Source: Sclerurus mexicanus (taxonomy: Eukaryota > Chordata > Aves > Passeriformes > Furnariidae). From it: 64,000 nt of DNA. This document shows, piece by piece, positions 37,901-50,370 of the stretch; position 1 is the first letter of the stretch; each line of letters starts with the position of its first letter. The position numbers and the translations under genes are program-made. Below the pieces are notes generated by a model that saw nothing but the letters and a program-made list of their open reading frames with translations, had not been told where the DNA came from and ran no database searches. Where the stretch lies: assembly GCA_013396755.1 (NCBI GenBank), contig VWZF01006727.1, positions 186,215 through 250,214 of the forward strand, read 5' to 3'.

Positions 37901-39643
37901 GTCTGACTTCTGGACTGTGATAGGTACAGTATTCTATTCTTAGCATCTCTACAAATGTTATAAACTCAATAGTGTGAGATCAGACAATTCGGTATTTAAA
38001 AAGATTTCACTAGTCAATTGCCCAATGAACTTATGGATTTACATTCACAGAAGTTGGTCTATAAATGCAGAATTACCCTTATGAATAACAGATGATTGAA
38101 AACATTAGACAAATGTAAAAGTCTTTCTTCATAATTTTAAGAATGGAGATCTTTGTGATAAAAATAAGAGAAAGAAATGGGATGAGATTATGCATTTCAA
38201 AAAGCTTTAAAATAGATTATGTTAGATATCACCCAATTAAGGCTGCTTCCATGTAGGAAACAGATATCCAAGGGTGTCTTTTTAGCAATTCCACCAGAAT
38301 ATATAACAATTTCTACACAAAGTGGAAACTCAACCCTAGGTAAACCAAACTGCTCTCTACTTTTCTGGATCTCCTTGGAATCACATCAAAGCAAACTTTT
38401 CTTTTGCCACCCTTTGGATATGAGGAGCAAAGTACTTTTTGTTGTTGTTGCTTTTTTTGTTTAACTGCATGCAATCTGTTCCTTTTATATGACCCTTCTT
38501 TGGAAACATCCATTTTATTAAATAAGTTGGAAGCTAATTGCAGTCATTATAATCTCCTTAGATTCTTAATAGTTTAATTTATGTTTGTTCATGCAGCTGT
38601 TGGGATTGACTGAAAAAGTACAAGCCCACATGGCCTTACACAGCATTCTCTCGATTAAAAATGGATGTGTCCTAAAGTAACAATAATGGATGAAGCTGGG
38701 GGCATCTACAGAGAAAAGGCCATATGCCTGAGATGCAGGCAATGCTCAGAAGACACCGGAAAGGTTTCTAATGTAATGAAGGAAGAGCTTTACTGTCAAG
38801 TAATTACTTAAGAGAGATGAAAACAAATCCATGTTACTGAAGCAAGTCAGTCACTCGTGAGACTAAGTAGGTGTAGCAGACATGCCCTTTCTGCTTCTGC
38901 TGTTTAATACAAAGGAGAAAAAAAAAAGTCCTTTACACAGTCACAAGCCCAGAAAAGATAAAAGAAAAAGCAGCAAACAGCATATGTAGTGTAATTAGGA
39001 AAAGTTCACATTGTGCAGACAGTAAGCCAATTCTACCCTTAGTGACAGTCATGAAACTCCTCTGGAGGGTAGCCAACAGTAAATTTTTAATGCCTCCAGC
39101 CTGCACCTCCTGTCTCAGGCTGCAGTACTGCTTAGTCATGGTAACTTTTTCCTAATAACTTTGTCTTCTAAATGAAAATGGACCCTGCATTCTGGAGTCT
39201 GCTTTCTACTGTCTCTTTTTATATAACATCCTGACTTCTATTGGCAATCTCTCCAAATTTCTCTGCCTTTTGATCCCCTTGAGACAACTAAGCGTTAATT
39301 AAAATGGATTTAATAGTATTGTCTTAAACATTTTGAAGCCTAATGACTACTGAAACAAAAATCAGTTAAGCAATTGATAACCTTTAACAGCTGTAGGTTC
39401 TCTTACATTACAAAGGTCTAGTTCGAAACACATGCTTGACTCTTCTCATTGTTGCTTTAAAGCCTTTATTATTCTGGTTCAGATTTTCTTCTAATGTAAA
39501 CTAATGGGATCTCCTACAGTGTCACCTGATGACCTCCTTGCAGAATATACTTCTTTGTGACTCTACTGTTACTTTTATTTTGTTTATGTCTGTGAAAATA
39601 AGATGGTCAAACAACCAAAAAAATTATAATCTCTAAGATTTGG
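34946..39643. other. Intergenic, no recognisable gene
   Basis: AT-rich sequence with scattered homopolymer runs (for example an A run near 37338-37353). No CR1, LTR or coding signature that I can support. Confidence 0.65.
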
Positions 39644-40227
39644 TGTCTTGATTTAACCCCATTTTGCAATTTAGCCCCACACAGCCACTCACTCTCTCCA
39701 GCCCAGCTGATGGGCGAGAGAATCAGAAAGGTAAAAGTCAGAAAATTCATGGGTTGAGATAAAGACAGTTTAATAGAGAAAGCAAAATCCATGCACAAGA
39801 GCAAAGCTAAACAAGAATTAATTCACCACTTCCCATGGGCAGGCAGGTGCTCAATCTCCAGGAGAGCAGGACTCTACCATGCATAACAGTGACTTGGGAA
39901 GATAAACACCACCTCTCCAAATGTCCCCCACTCCCTTTTTCTCCCCACAGCTTTATATGCTGAGCATGACATCATATGGTCTGGGATATCCCGTTGGTCA
40001 TTTGGGCATAGCTGTCCTGGATGTGTCTCTTTTCAACTTCTTGTGCACCCTCAGTCTCCTTGCTGGTTGGCTGAGTTGCAGAAAAGGCCCTGGCTCTGTG
40101 TGAGGACTGCTCAGAGTAATCAAACAATCCTGGTGTTGTCAACACTGTTTCCAGCACAAGTCCGAAACACAGCCCCATACCAGCTGCTCTGAAGAAAATT
40201 AACTCTACCCCAGCAAAACCCAGCACA
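39644..40227 (-). mobile_element. ERV solo-type LTR (about 584 bp)
   Basis: On the minus strand it starts TGTGCTGGGTTTTGCTGGGG, followed by TAGAGTTAATTTTCTTCAGA. It then carries a TATAAA box (complement of 39952-39957) and an ATTAAA polyadenylation variant (complement of 39769-39774) next to a 'ctgtctttatctcaaccca' block. It closes at a TG/CA-type terminus at 39644. On the plus strand the familiar text includes 'catgggcaggcaggtgctca' and 'ctttatatgctgagcatgac'. No second LTR or viral gene lies nearby, so it is probably a solo LTR left by recombination. I saw no clear target-site duplication. Confidence 0.85.
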
Positions 40228-42357
40228 CTCAGAAAATAACTTTACATGTTTATGTACTTTATTAGGAGCATAAATAATCCTAGTTGAGGATTGTATTGGA
40301 ATGAATTTAGATGTTCCTCATCCACTAGCCAGATTAGCTCCGAGCTGTTTCTTCACAGGCAAGCCAGGGTCTCTAGCCCTTCTTTCTGGCTATATCACCT
40401 TTACATTTATCAGTAGCTCTCAAAACCCATCCCTTGTTCAAAGACCTTGATTTCTGAAATACCCTGTACTCTACCAGTGCACTAGCACTCTCTTCTGATA
40501 ACACAGTTTCAGGCACTATTTTGGTTAAATCTCTTGCACTTCTTCTTTTCTTGATTGTCTCTCAAAGTGAGTTCCTTTTTTTTTTTTTGGTCCCCTTCCT
40601 CCATTTCCACTGCTTTTATAACTTTACCAACCTCTCTCTTTCAACAGTCATACAGTTTTGGTATCATTTGTGTTAGCTCTCTGTCCTCCCTACTGATGTT
40701 GTCATTACCTCTGTTTCTGTTGCCCTTCTCCACTTTTATATCATCTCCAAAATACATATATTTCAGCTGGAAATTCTTCAGCATTTTCAGCCATGAAGTC
40801 TGTGATAGAACTGTGAGATCTGACAACATCACGTTCCTATAACTTTAAAAGCCTGACCTGATTCAGTATATCTTTCAGCCTGAAATTCCTTTATCATTGA
40901 CCACATTCTCTTTCCATGTTTACTACTAAAATTACTTTGGCTCGTAATTGTCAAAATGCATTGCAAATGTGTAACAAGCCTGTCCTTGTAAACGTGAAGT
41001 CAGTGTGAAGAACCAAAGGATGGGAAGGAAAGGCAGCTCCATACAGCATGAGAGTGACAGCTGACAAGTAGCCATCAAATTACTTCTGCTTAGCAGGTGG
41101 TACTTAAAATGCTCCATAAATTGACTGTATACAATTCCACTTCCTTCTCCATTCTTCAATCCCCTCACTTCCTTATATCATGGTACCAACTGTGGGATCA
41201 GATGCTGATGGCAATATTTAACTCCCTTTAAAATCTGGATCTTGATGGTGAACTCCTACATTTCTGCTCACTTTTAAACATCATGCAATTCCATATTCAG
41301 GAGGCCTTTGTAGATTTCCCAGACAGCGGATGAATTTCCCAAGGCAACGGCTCCAAGTGTGGGTTATTATTTTGTTGTTTTCAGTTGTTAGATTCTCTTA
41401 AGGTTCTATAGGACTCCACAGAATCATAACAACGTTATGTACTTATTATGACTTGTATGTTAATTAAACATTTCCAGCTCAATGAATGAATTCTGTATAA
41501 TCTCTCTAGGTAATTGAGCTCTGCATCCTTAATTGCTGTGCCATAGGTCAAGCAGATGATAACGTATTTGGTCTACTGCAAAAAAAGAGTTTACTCCTTA
41601 TTCGCAGCATTCAGCTTCTTGTATACAAGTGTAAAAATCTCGACAGTATTAAAACAGTTTAATTAGATAATTGTTGCACTCAAAGCTATTTGCTTCAGAT
41701 TAAATAAAATCCTAAATAATTTCAGTTTCTGTCCCTGCTAATTAGCATGTTTTTTGTGTGTTTCATTTAAACGTAATTCTAGGACCAATCAGTACTTTCA
41801 CCTCTGGGACTCCATTTGTTATGTACTGGTTCCTTGGAGACCTAAAGCAATTAAAATTAAATTGAATTTATAACTTAATCCATCCCTGAGAAATACAGGA
41901 AAAAATTATTAGAGCTTTCCAGAGGTTTTCTTTTTTAGAACAATCCTGTTCACTGACTCAAATAAAGCTCTGCCTACTTGTACAAGCAGTAAATTCACTC
42001 CTCTCAGCATAAATAAGTAATTATTTTTCTTTCTTATCATCAACTTTGCAGAACTCAGCCTACCAATACTTTTTTAAATACTGCCTTTGAAGAGTACAAT
42101 GAAAGTGATTATACTGTGTATATGCATACTCATTCTATTCATGTTTAAAGTGGATCTGCACTAAATATTTAGATTTTAAGATGGACTATTTTTCTTCCTC
42201 TGTTTGTTTGCACTAGATGAAAATACAAAAAGGATGAGATTCACGTGAAATATGTTGTCATCTATCTTGGTCTTCCTGTACAATCAATACAGAACAACTA
42301 AAGAAATTAAGACATAATTAATCTCATCTCATTTAGATGGAAATATCAGGGTGAGAT
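40228..42357. other. Intergenic; possible conserved non-coding stretch
   Basis: No gene recognised. The part at about 41280-41840 is poor in low-complexity sequence and dense in TTAATTA/TAATTAG-type words, such as 'taattagataattgttgcac' and 'gctaattagcatgttt'. Confidence 0.5.
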
Positions 42358-42545
42358 CAACAGTGGAACAGACTGCCCAAGGAAGTGGTTGTGTCATCAT
42401 TCATGGAGGTATTTAAAAGATGTGTAGATGTGACACTTGGGGGACATGGCTTAGTGGTGGATTTGGCAGTGCTGAGTTAATGGTTTGACTTGGTGATCTT
42501 AGAGGTCTTTTCCAACCCAGAAAATTCTGTTTCTGTTTTATGAAT
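42358..42545 (+). mobile_element. CR1 LINE 3' tail fragment
   Basis: It carries 'gtggaacagactgcccaagg', 'aagtggttgtgtcatcattc', 'tttggcagtgctgagttaat' and 'gatcttagaggtcttttcca', then a decayed tail 'attctgtttctgttttatga'. This is the sense orientation of the family seen at 48678. Confidence 0.92.
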
Positions 42546-45500
42546 CATGACCTGGTGGAAGTGGCTGCCTGGTATTTCTAGATTTTCTGCTTATGTCTGT
42601 TTTGGGCAAAATGAGTGCTATTCATAAACTTTCAAACTCCAGTAAATGGAAGTAGAAGTGTTATTTTTCTACATGTTTTAATGTGACTTCAGTTCAAGAA
42701 GCATATTAAAAAAAATGGTATAGTTTGTCCCTGTTACACAATCTCTTGGTCAGAACTGAAGTAAATATGTATTTGTGTGTGACTGTCCCACTCTAAGAGG
42801 ATCCATGTAGGTACTAATAATGCTTTTACAGGAAAGCTTATGCTGTTTGAGGCATTACCTACCCTTCAAAGGGTAGGTAATAATAAATTGAAATAATATC
42901 AAATTAGGGGTAAAAAATGAAAGCTGATCACAGTTAATTGTAGTTGAAAATTTAATGCAGGAAAGTTATACAGAATATCAATAATATATCTGAAAAAGTC
43001 TACAATGAATCATGTGATTGAGAATAAAATGTCCATCTTTTAACTATGACAGGAGAAAAATGTTTTCTAGCAGTGGCCTGGGTTCATTGCTAGCTGAGGA
43101 GGATAAGATTATGAGACGGCAGCAACATTCTCATTTGTGTTTGATACTTAATGTATTTGACAGGAGGGTGGATAAGGATTTCACGGAGGTTAAATCATTG
43201 AATTTTCTTCCAGTGTTAGCTAAAAAAATGCTAAAAGATAACTACTCATGCTATACATTCTAAAACTGACTTTAGACATAATTAAAACCCAATAATTTTT
43301 AAAAAATAATTCAGAACTTTAATGAGGATTTATTGAGGTGAATTGAAAGAAAAGTCACTTTCTATATACTTTTAAAATACTAGGTGGGATGATTAGAGCA
43401 ATTAGAGGCTGACTAACCTAAAACGTTTTCTAAAAAAAGTCACTGGAACAGAAATCTTGTCTAGGCAAAGTCAGTCTGCATAATATGTTAGAAATAAGTC
43501 ACTGAGCAAACTTCACAGGGTTTTTCAAAATGTGGTTTCTAAAGACAGTTGCAATAATATAATATATTTAGATTTCTCTGATGGATTTAAGTACCATATC
43601 CTTTTATATGGGCACAGTGACATTAAGCAGATAAAAGGCTATTTAAAAGACCATTAGTGGTTAACCAGGACACTGGATTAGATGTATTCCTCTATATGAG
43701 CTGGCAGAACACAGTCTAGACTGTGATCATGGTAACATGCATGAATTTCCTTCTTCACACAAACCTTCACCTACTTCACTATGCACAAATATAGAGAGTA
43801 CCCACACGAAAATCACAGTGCATGTTCTCTGAACACTGAATGGGTCTTCTGAGAATTTACAAACACAAATTTAATTAGCTTGTAAATTAAAATTATTTTT
43901 AACCAGGTCTTTAAAGAGACATTTTCCTGTGTCAGACTTTTGTCCTCAATAGCCTTAGACTGGCTTGGTGGAGCAAAGAATCATAAACAAGATCTCTCAG
44001 GATTATATATTTTTAAAATAATGTGTTTTTACCACTTTCCTTCTTTGCTACTGAATTTCTCCTCTGATAGAAGTTAAAATTTTTTGTACTTTTCAACAAA
44101 ACTGAAGGAGTTGGCTTTCTCTGAAAGTGTCTGTTCTCCTCCATTATTCTTAGTATACTGAAACCACTGGCAATAAAGAAAGCTGCTTTCTTGATTTAAG
44201 CTGCTTTGACATTTTCCTCTGCTGCTTAAAATCAGCAGTCTCCATGTTCTCTAAAGCAAGATGATTTTATTCCTGCTGGTTGCATTTGAAAGTAAAAGGT
44301 AGCTTTTCTAGAAACTACTTCTATTCATGCTCTCAGTCAGCATAATGGATAATAGCTACTGTTTCTACCAGACCAAAGCCTCAAAAGCCACTTATGCTTG
44401 CTTGCTGTATGTATAAATAATAACACCCAACCTAAAGAAAGTCCTGTGTGAGCTTTTTACTAGTCTCCAACTATACTGTTAATGCTCCTGAAGTCACAGA
44501 AAGTTGAGCTCCCTGGAAAAAATATAACTAATAGATTCCTTTCCCACAAAATAGCCGCAGGTATTTATATCAAAGCAGCAGCTTAATTTAACTGCTGGAG
44601 CACCTATGTTTTTTCTACTCAGATATCTCCCTCATGTCTCTTGCTTGTGGCGGCCCTTCTGTCCACAATTTAGTTCTATTTACAAATCTTATTCAGACTG
44701 TAACATAATTAATGCGGTGGGCCATTAATACCAGGAAAACAGGAATTCTGTTTGCTATCTGGTCACTTTGTCCCTGATACATGTAATTTCCCCATGCCTT
44801 ATGCAGATAGTTCCCTGAACAGCTTTGATTCATTTTGTTAAAGTTCTATGGTTAAAATCAAGGTTCTATGCAAATTTCATTGGCCATAAATGTCACATTG
44901 TTAATTCAGGACAGTTTCTATAGACAATATCCTGCCAAGTGTCACATATCTAACATCTCATTATTGCAGCTTTTAACTGTTACAAAGAAGACTGATTACT
45001 AATTTTGTGTTTTCACATGTTTGACTCCCACACACACTGGTTCAGTGCAAGACTATTGCACAAGCTGTCGCATGGGACACCCTAAAACATGGATATGTCC
45101 TGTCACAGACTCCTCGATCAGAAATTCTTTGATCAGATAAAATGGGCAGATTTCTTCTGGCCTCCAAGAAAAGGGAAATTAATTTTTTCCAATGGATCAA
45201 ACAAGAGAATCAGTTTTACTGAACTGTAATTATTTTGCCAATTCTGCTTTCAACTGTGCTTCATGTTACACTAGATCTTATTTCCATCTAGATGAATGAT
45301 GCTATGCAATATAAGGTCCTTTGTCCATGTCGGGGTGCACTAGGTGCTAGCAGGGCAGGGATTACACAAGCCAGGGACCATCCCAGCCCCCATCAGGTGA
45401 CTAGAGCAAAGGAGATACTACCAGGTCCAACCACCTATCCAGGCAAGTTCATGCTAAAGAGGCAGATCCAATGCCAGGCCATAATGTCAGTCCACATGTG

Positions 45501-46034
45501 AAGTCCAGGCTGACTGGATCCATGACCAGGCATGAACATAGTTGTGAGGGATCTGGACACAGGCATGGCTACAACACACTTCTGGCAGGTATGACAGAGA
45601 TGATATGAGGATTATGGGACCATTCTGCAGTGGATGTGATTAGGGCCCAGCAAGGATTATTAGTACCCATTAGTGGACATAGACTGGGTGTTGTATTATT
45701 TACCTCTATATTTGTCTTGACTACTTCCTTACTGCTTCTTCTGAATGATGGAAAGCTTCAAATGACAAATTTTCTGAAGCTACACAGAAAATTGTGAAGA
45801 GAAAAACCTTTGCCAGAAGTATCAGGCCTTAGCATCAATACATCTGGGCCCAATATACTGGCTTTTTATAACCTGGAGAAGATGGGGTTAAAGTGAACTT
45901 AACAGCAACTCTCCAGTACCAATGACAAGGTTTCTGAAAAGGCAAGGTCACTCTCTGCACTGAGTTCCAGAAGAGAAATACAGTCCTGAATTAAAACAGA
46001 GATGTTCTAGTGTGATATTATTAAAAAAAAAAAA
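42546..46034. other. Intergenic; hairpin and a GC-richer patch
   Basis: It holds the 13-bp perfect hairpin at 42854-42881. The part at about 44680-44990 is relatively repeat-free with an ATGCAAAT octamer at 44868-44875. A conspicuously less AT-rich patch lies at about 45330-45670. No gene was recognised. Confidence 0.55.
42854..42881. repeat. Perfect inverted repeat, 13-bp arms, 2-base loop
   Basis: Arm attacctaccctt (42854-42866), loop ca (42867-42868), arm aagggtaggtaat (42869-42881). The arms are perfectly complementary. No transposase, TIR/TSD pair or terminator context is visible. Confidence 0.95.
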
Positions 46035-46238
46035 AGGACTTTTTACTATAAGGATAGTTAATCACAGGAACAGTTCCCTAGAGGAGCTGTGTGATCTCCA
46101 CCCTTGGATATTTTCAAGTGCCAATCAGGAAAAGCTTTGAGCATCTCGGTCTGGATAACCCTTCTTTGAGTGGGGGACTTGACTAGGGGCCTCCTAAGAT
46201 GCCTGTATATGTGAGTGACATTATGATCCTACACCATT
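46035..46238 (+). mobile_element. CR1 LINE 3' tail fragment
   Basis: CR1 3' text in sense: 'actataaggatagttaatca', 'aggaacagttccctagagga', 'gtgatctccacccttggata', 'tttgagtgggggacttgact', then 'gtgacattatgatcct'. It is diverged, and an A run precedes it. Confidence 0.8.
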
Positions 46239-46596
46239 CACATGTAAAAATGCTAATCTGTCTCTTCACTAGCTGCATAAAAATCATCACTCAGACAGTT
46301 CTAGCTTCATATTTCTTTCCTCTCTTGCCCTTACCCATAATCTCATACTCTTTAGATACCATATCTGTTCCATACTAAATACAGGATAGCTAAAAAAAAG
46401 AAAAAAGATAATGTATGGGGATGCAGAAGAAAATGGGAACTACTATTAGAAGGAGAACAATGTTCACTATCTTAAGCAAGTAAAGAAAATGGGCTTATGA
46501 GGAAACCAACACCTAAGTAGCAAATTCCTCTAGACTCAGGCCTTACTCTATTCCCTGTGATGTCATGTTCTTCTTTAGAAGAGCTTAATGAGAATC
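46239..46596. other. Intergenic, nothing recognised
   Basis: A short AT-rich spacer between a CR1 tail and an LTR. Confidence 0.7.
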
Positions 46597-47060
46597 TGTT
46601 GTGGTTTAGGAATGGTATTCCCTAATTTAGTGCTTCCACTAAAAGGAAAACCATAAGCCTCTCCCCTTACCCCCTCTGGTGAGAGAGACAAAAGGCAGCG
46701 ATCCTGAGGTAAGAACAATGAGAAAAGAAAGTGAACAGTTACAGCAACAATATTAATATAAAAGCATATAAGAAAAGGGTGATTTTCATGCAAAAAATAC
46801 TTACCGTCTGACCCGGTGCCATGACACTCCTGAGACAATGAACAAAACGGTAGTGGACCTTCCATGGGCCACCTTTATCTTCCCTGCTGTAAGCCACACC
46901 TACCTCTTCCTCAGAAGTGAGAATCCCTAACTTCTGTCCCCCAGTGATGACATGGATGGTATTGAATAACAACCCAGGCACATCCATAGGGCTCCATGCT
47001 CCACCCCCTCACAGGTACTGCAAAAAAAATTAACTCTATCCTGGGCAAAGACCCAGGACA
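46597..47060 (-). mobile_element. ERV solo-type LTR (about 464 bp)
   Basis: The plus strand starts tgttgtggtttaggaatggt and ends 'ttaactctatcctgggcaaa' + gacccaggaca, so the minus strand starts TGTCCTGGGTCTTTGCCCAG followed by GATAGAGTTAAT. Both ends are TG...CA. The terminal block is shared with the LTRs at 39644 and at the left window edge, while the body is different, so this is a related but distinct family. The overlapping minus-strand frames (up to 96 codons) lie wholly within the LTR and are not viral genes. I found no exact target-site duplication. Confidence 0.85.
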
Positions 47061-48677
47061 AAACTGAACTCCCAAATCATCATTAGTGAAATACTTTGGA
47101 GTGTTTCCACTTCATTGTATTTGAAGTACCACTACCTGTCATGTCATGGGCATGGAATGTTCATAACATTTTCTCACAAATTGGCAAATTTCCCATATTG
47201 GTGTTACCTACAGAGCAGAAAAGTGCCAGGAAGAACACAACAAACCATTTTAATATATATTCTCTTTGCCATTGCAAACCTAATTATTGATTATTATGCA
47301 TTTAAATTATGACTAAAGAAGTAACTGATGCAAATCATCATATGCTGCCCAATGCTGATTTGTGAGGAAAGATCTTCACAATCCTGTGAATACAGATAGG
47401 GAGCCTTGTCTTTCTTTTCAGGATTTCTTTCCAGTTATTTTTTTTATAATCTATCCTGCAAAATCTTTGCTGTAAAGCTAAAAACACATACCAAGTCCCT
47501 CCTCTGGCTCATCTCTGTCTCTCACAGTCTATTAATCTTTTCTGGCTTATTTACATTGCAAATAATTTAGAGAATGAAAACAGCAAGGAGAATGAGCAAT
47601 CCTGCCTGGAGGGCTTGACAGTGTTCCTAAGAGTGATGCATGAGCAGGCAGCAGGTTTCTGAAGAGTGGATGGCATATCAAAGATTTCTTTTCTCAGCAG
47701 TAAAACAACACTCAGTATCAAGAGACATGAAAGGAGGACCACTTCCTATTTGTTCTGCTAGGCTGATGAACCCAACCAGTGACTCTACTCATTCTTCAAG
47801 ATTAAAGAGAAATATATCACTATAAAAAGATGGTAGTGAGCATTATTTCACAAAGAGCCTTTTATGGGTGCATAGCATATTTTACCAGGACTTTTATGCA
47901 TGGATGTTTGTTTAGGTCACTGTACAGTTTCTCAAGATTAAGAAATGGTAACATATGCAAGAACTCAGCAATAACTTTGTGTTAGAACTATACTTCAATA
48001 TCTTTAAAATCCACATTTGATAAACCTCTGTTTTAAGATTTGTCATTATTGAGAAGGATATGTGTCATTATATATTATTACTTTGTGAATTTACAGAAAG
48101 TAATAGGACCTTAACTTTAACTTAACTTTAACATAGTCCATAACTTTCCATGGAAATATCTAAGGGGTTTTGTGTCATTTTTTTGCCATGTACTTTAGAA
48201 AAAAGTTCAGCTTTTTCTAACTTCTGGCACCTTGATGCAATGATTTCTGAAAGATCTATCACTATTAAATTATCCAAAATCTAGCATACACATTTCCCTT
48301 CTTCTCCTGATATATCTCACCTTTTTGACTTATATTCAACAGTTTACAGTCTAACATACAGTTCTTATGATGTTTAGCTTTTTTAAGGTGAAAATTCATG
48401 CTGTTTACATATTTAAGTATAAAGCAAGGCTCAGTTTCTAACCAATCAGTTTAGCAATCAAAACAGGACTTAACAAAGTTTTCTAGTTCACCTGCTAAGC
48501 TCACCAAGGGTTTTGACATGCTATGACTATGCTATGCTTAGCAAAACTGTGAATTTCAGATAATCCCATGGAATTATAGAATATAATTAGATCTCACTTA
48601 GTTTCTAACATTAATAAAGACAGTTTTGACCATAGAAATGTAACTGGACATAAACATCTACAAAAAATCATACTATT
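47061..48677. other. Intergenic, nothing recognised
   Basis: AT-rich sequence that includes a perfect 11-bp x 2 tandem repeat (ttaactttaac) at 48111-48132. No gene signature. Confidence 0.65.
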
Positions 48678-48842
48678 GTAGAATCATTAAGGTTGGAAAA
48701 GACCTCAAGGATCATCAAGTCCAACCATTAACCTAACACTGCCAAGTTCACCACTAAAATATGTCCCTAAGCACCATGTCTACATGGTTTTTAAACACTT
48801 CCAGGGATGGTGGCTTCATCCGTTCCCTGGGCAGCCTATTAA
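48678..48842 (-). mobile_element. CR1 LINE 3' tail fragment
   Basis: It begins gtagaatcattaaggttgga and continues 'aagacctcaaggatcatcaa', 'acactgccaagttcaccact' and 'cacttccagggatggtggct', to 'cctgggcagcctatta'. It is the same CR1 type as the 5081 copy and is recognisably less decayed. Confidence 0.93.
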
Positions 48843-49448
48843 AGCTACCCTCTAAGTGCTGTCATCCCAAAGCTGTATCAAACTGTTCAAATACATTTTA
48901 TGTAGATGACAATACAATGGAGCAGGCTTGATATAAAGAAACTTTCTGCAAGCAGTGGGAGGTAGAAGCTCTGATCTAATTCACTGAAAAAAAGAATGAC
49001 TTTTTTTTTCAAACCAGATAGCTAAATTCTGATATGACATGTAACATCCTACAGTTTAAAAATAGTACCATTTTCTTTGTCTGACAGAAAAATAAATCTA
49101 TTAATTTATCAATCAAATGTATTATCAAAACTGTAATGTTATTTTTTTATTATTATTTTGAGTTAATAATCTCACATGCTATTTGCCTTCTGGAGGTTTC
49201 ATGAAATATAAGAGGGGATCTTTAATTCAGATAAGTTAAGGTCTAGTGCAGAAAATTACTTTAGCAACCAAAAGGCACTTTCCTGTCACTGTTTTGATTG
49301 GGTTGGTTTGTTGGGTTTTATTTCAGAGTGTTTTTCAACAGGCAGAATTCAGATGGTTACAGTTGTATAACTATGAGGTAGCTTCTAATTGACCACACCT
49401 CCTTTCTCCAGTTTTATATTAGCTATAGTAACATTTGTCTTCCTTTTG
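48843..49448. other. Intergenic, nothing recognised
   Basis: AT-rich spacer between two CR1 fragments in the same orientation. No gene signature. Confidence 0.65.
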
Positions 49449-49650
49449 AGCCACATCCACATACCTTTTGAATACTTCCAGGGATAGTGACTCAGTGATT
49501 TCCCTGGGAGGCTTGTTCCAATGCCTGACAACCCTTTTAGTGACAATTTTTTCCTAATATCCAATTAAACTCCAACTGGTGCAACTCGAGGCCATTTCCC
49601 ATTGTCCTGTCACTTGTTTCTTGAGACAAGAGACCATCTGTCTGTACAGA
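49449..49650 (-). mobile_element. CR1 LINE fragment lacking its tail
   Basis: Text runs 'ccacatccacataccttttg', 'acttccagggatagtgactc', 'ggaggcttgttccaatgcct', 'ttttcctaatatccaattaa', 'ggtgcaactcgaggccattt' and 'ttgtcctgtcacttgtttct'. The extreme 3' end is missing. Its first part overlaps the consensus region already present at 48678-48842, so it is a second copy and not the continuation of that one. Confidence 0.9.
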
Positions 49651-50271
49651 CAGGTATCTAACAGGTCACAAGTATTTGCAAAGCTTCTGTGAGCATTAAC
49701 CTAAGGTATTCCTGGTATTTTCCATATAGAATTAAATATAGCTTAATTTCTGGTATGCTTGGGAAACCTCTGAGGAAAAAAGGAAAAAAAACCTGAAGAA
49801 ATTCCAGAAGAGTAAGAATTGAAGAATTATGACAGAGTTTTCTTTACTCCAGCAGTTCTCAATAAGGGAAACGTGGGGTCCTGAATCTTTGTGTATAGCT
49901 ACCCAGAGGCTGTTTTAAATTAAATCATAAGATGCCATAAGAAACCAAAGGGCAACTTTTTCATAAGTTTTACACTTGCATTAAGTTTAAAGAATATAGG
50001 AGGAAGAAACATCAGTTCTGATAATTGATCTCCTTTTTAGCTCAGAAACTTAATCATACTTTTGGAAATCTGACCTTAAATAAGTCTTCAATTTGAGGTT
50101 CCCCAGTAACATCAAAATCCAGTTGTTAATCAGCTCTTAATATGTTTAACATTTCAGAACAAAAGCCACATTGAAATGGATTGTTTAGAAGGTTACAGAC
50201 TGGCTGTTAATGCTATTGTAATATGGAAATTAAAACAAAATAGAAGAAGCAGTGAAAAGAAAATTCACATA
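49651..50271. other. Intergenic, nothing recognised
   Basis: AT-rich spacer without gene or repeat signature. Confidence 0.65.
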
Positions 50272-50370
50272 ATCACAGAATAGTTGAGGTTCACTGGAGC
50301 CTCAAGAGATCATCTAGTCCAAATTCCTTGATCCATGCAGGGTCAAATAGAGCAGATTGCTCAAGATAGG
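50272..50370 (-). mobile_element. CR1 LINE 3' tail fragment
   Basis: It starts ataatcacagaatagttgag and continues 'gagatcatctagtccaaatt', 'gcagggtcaaatagagcaga' and 'ttgctcaagata'. It is the same subtype as the piece at 19240. Confidence 0.88.

Noticed and set aside
46575..46987. Overlapping minus-strand frames of 96 and 82 codons
   Set aside because: They lie within or across an LTR, which does not normally encode protein. No retroviral gene domain is visible.
48678..49650. Treating 48678-48842 and 49449-49650 as one CR1 split by an insertion
   Set aside because: The two pieces overlap on the CR1 consensus (both contain the 'acttccagggatggtg' region), so they are separate copies.
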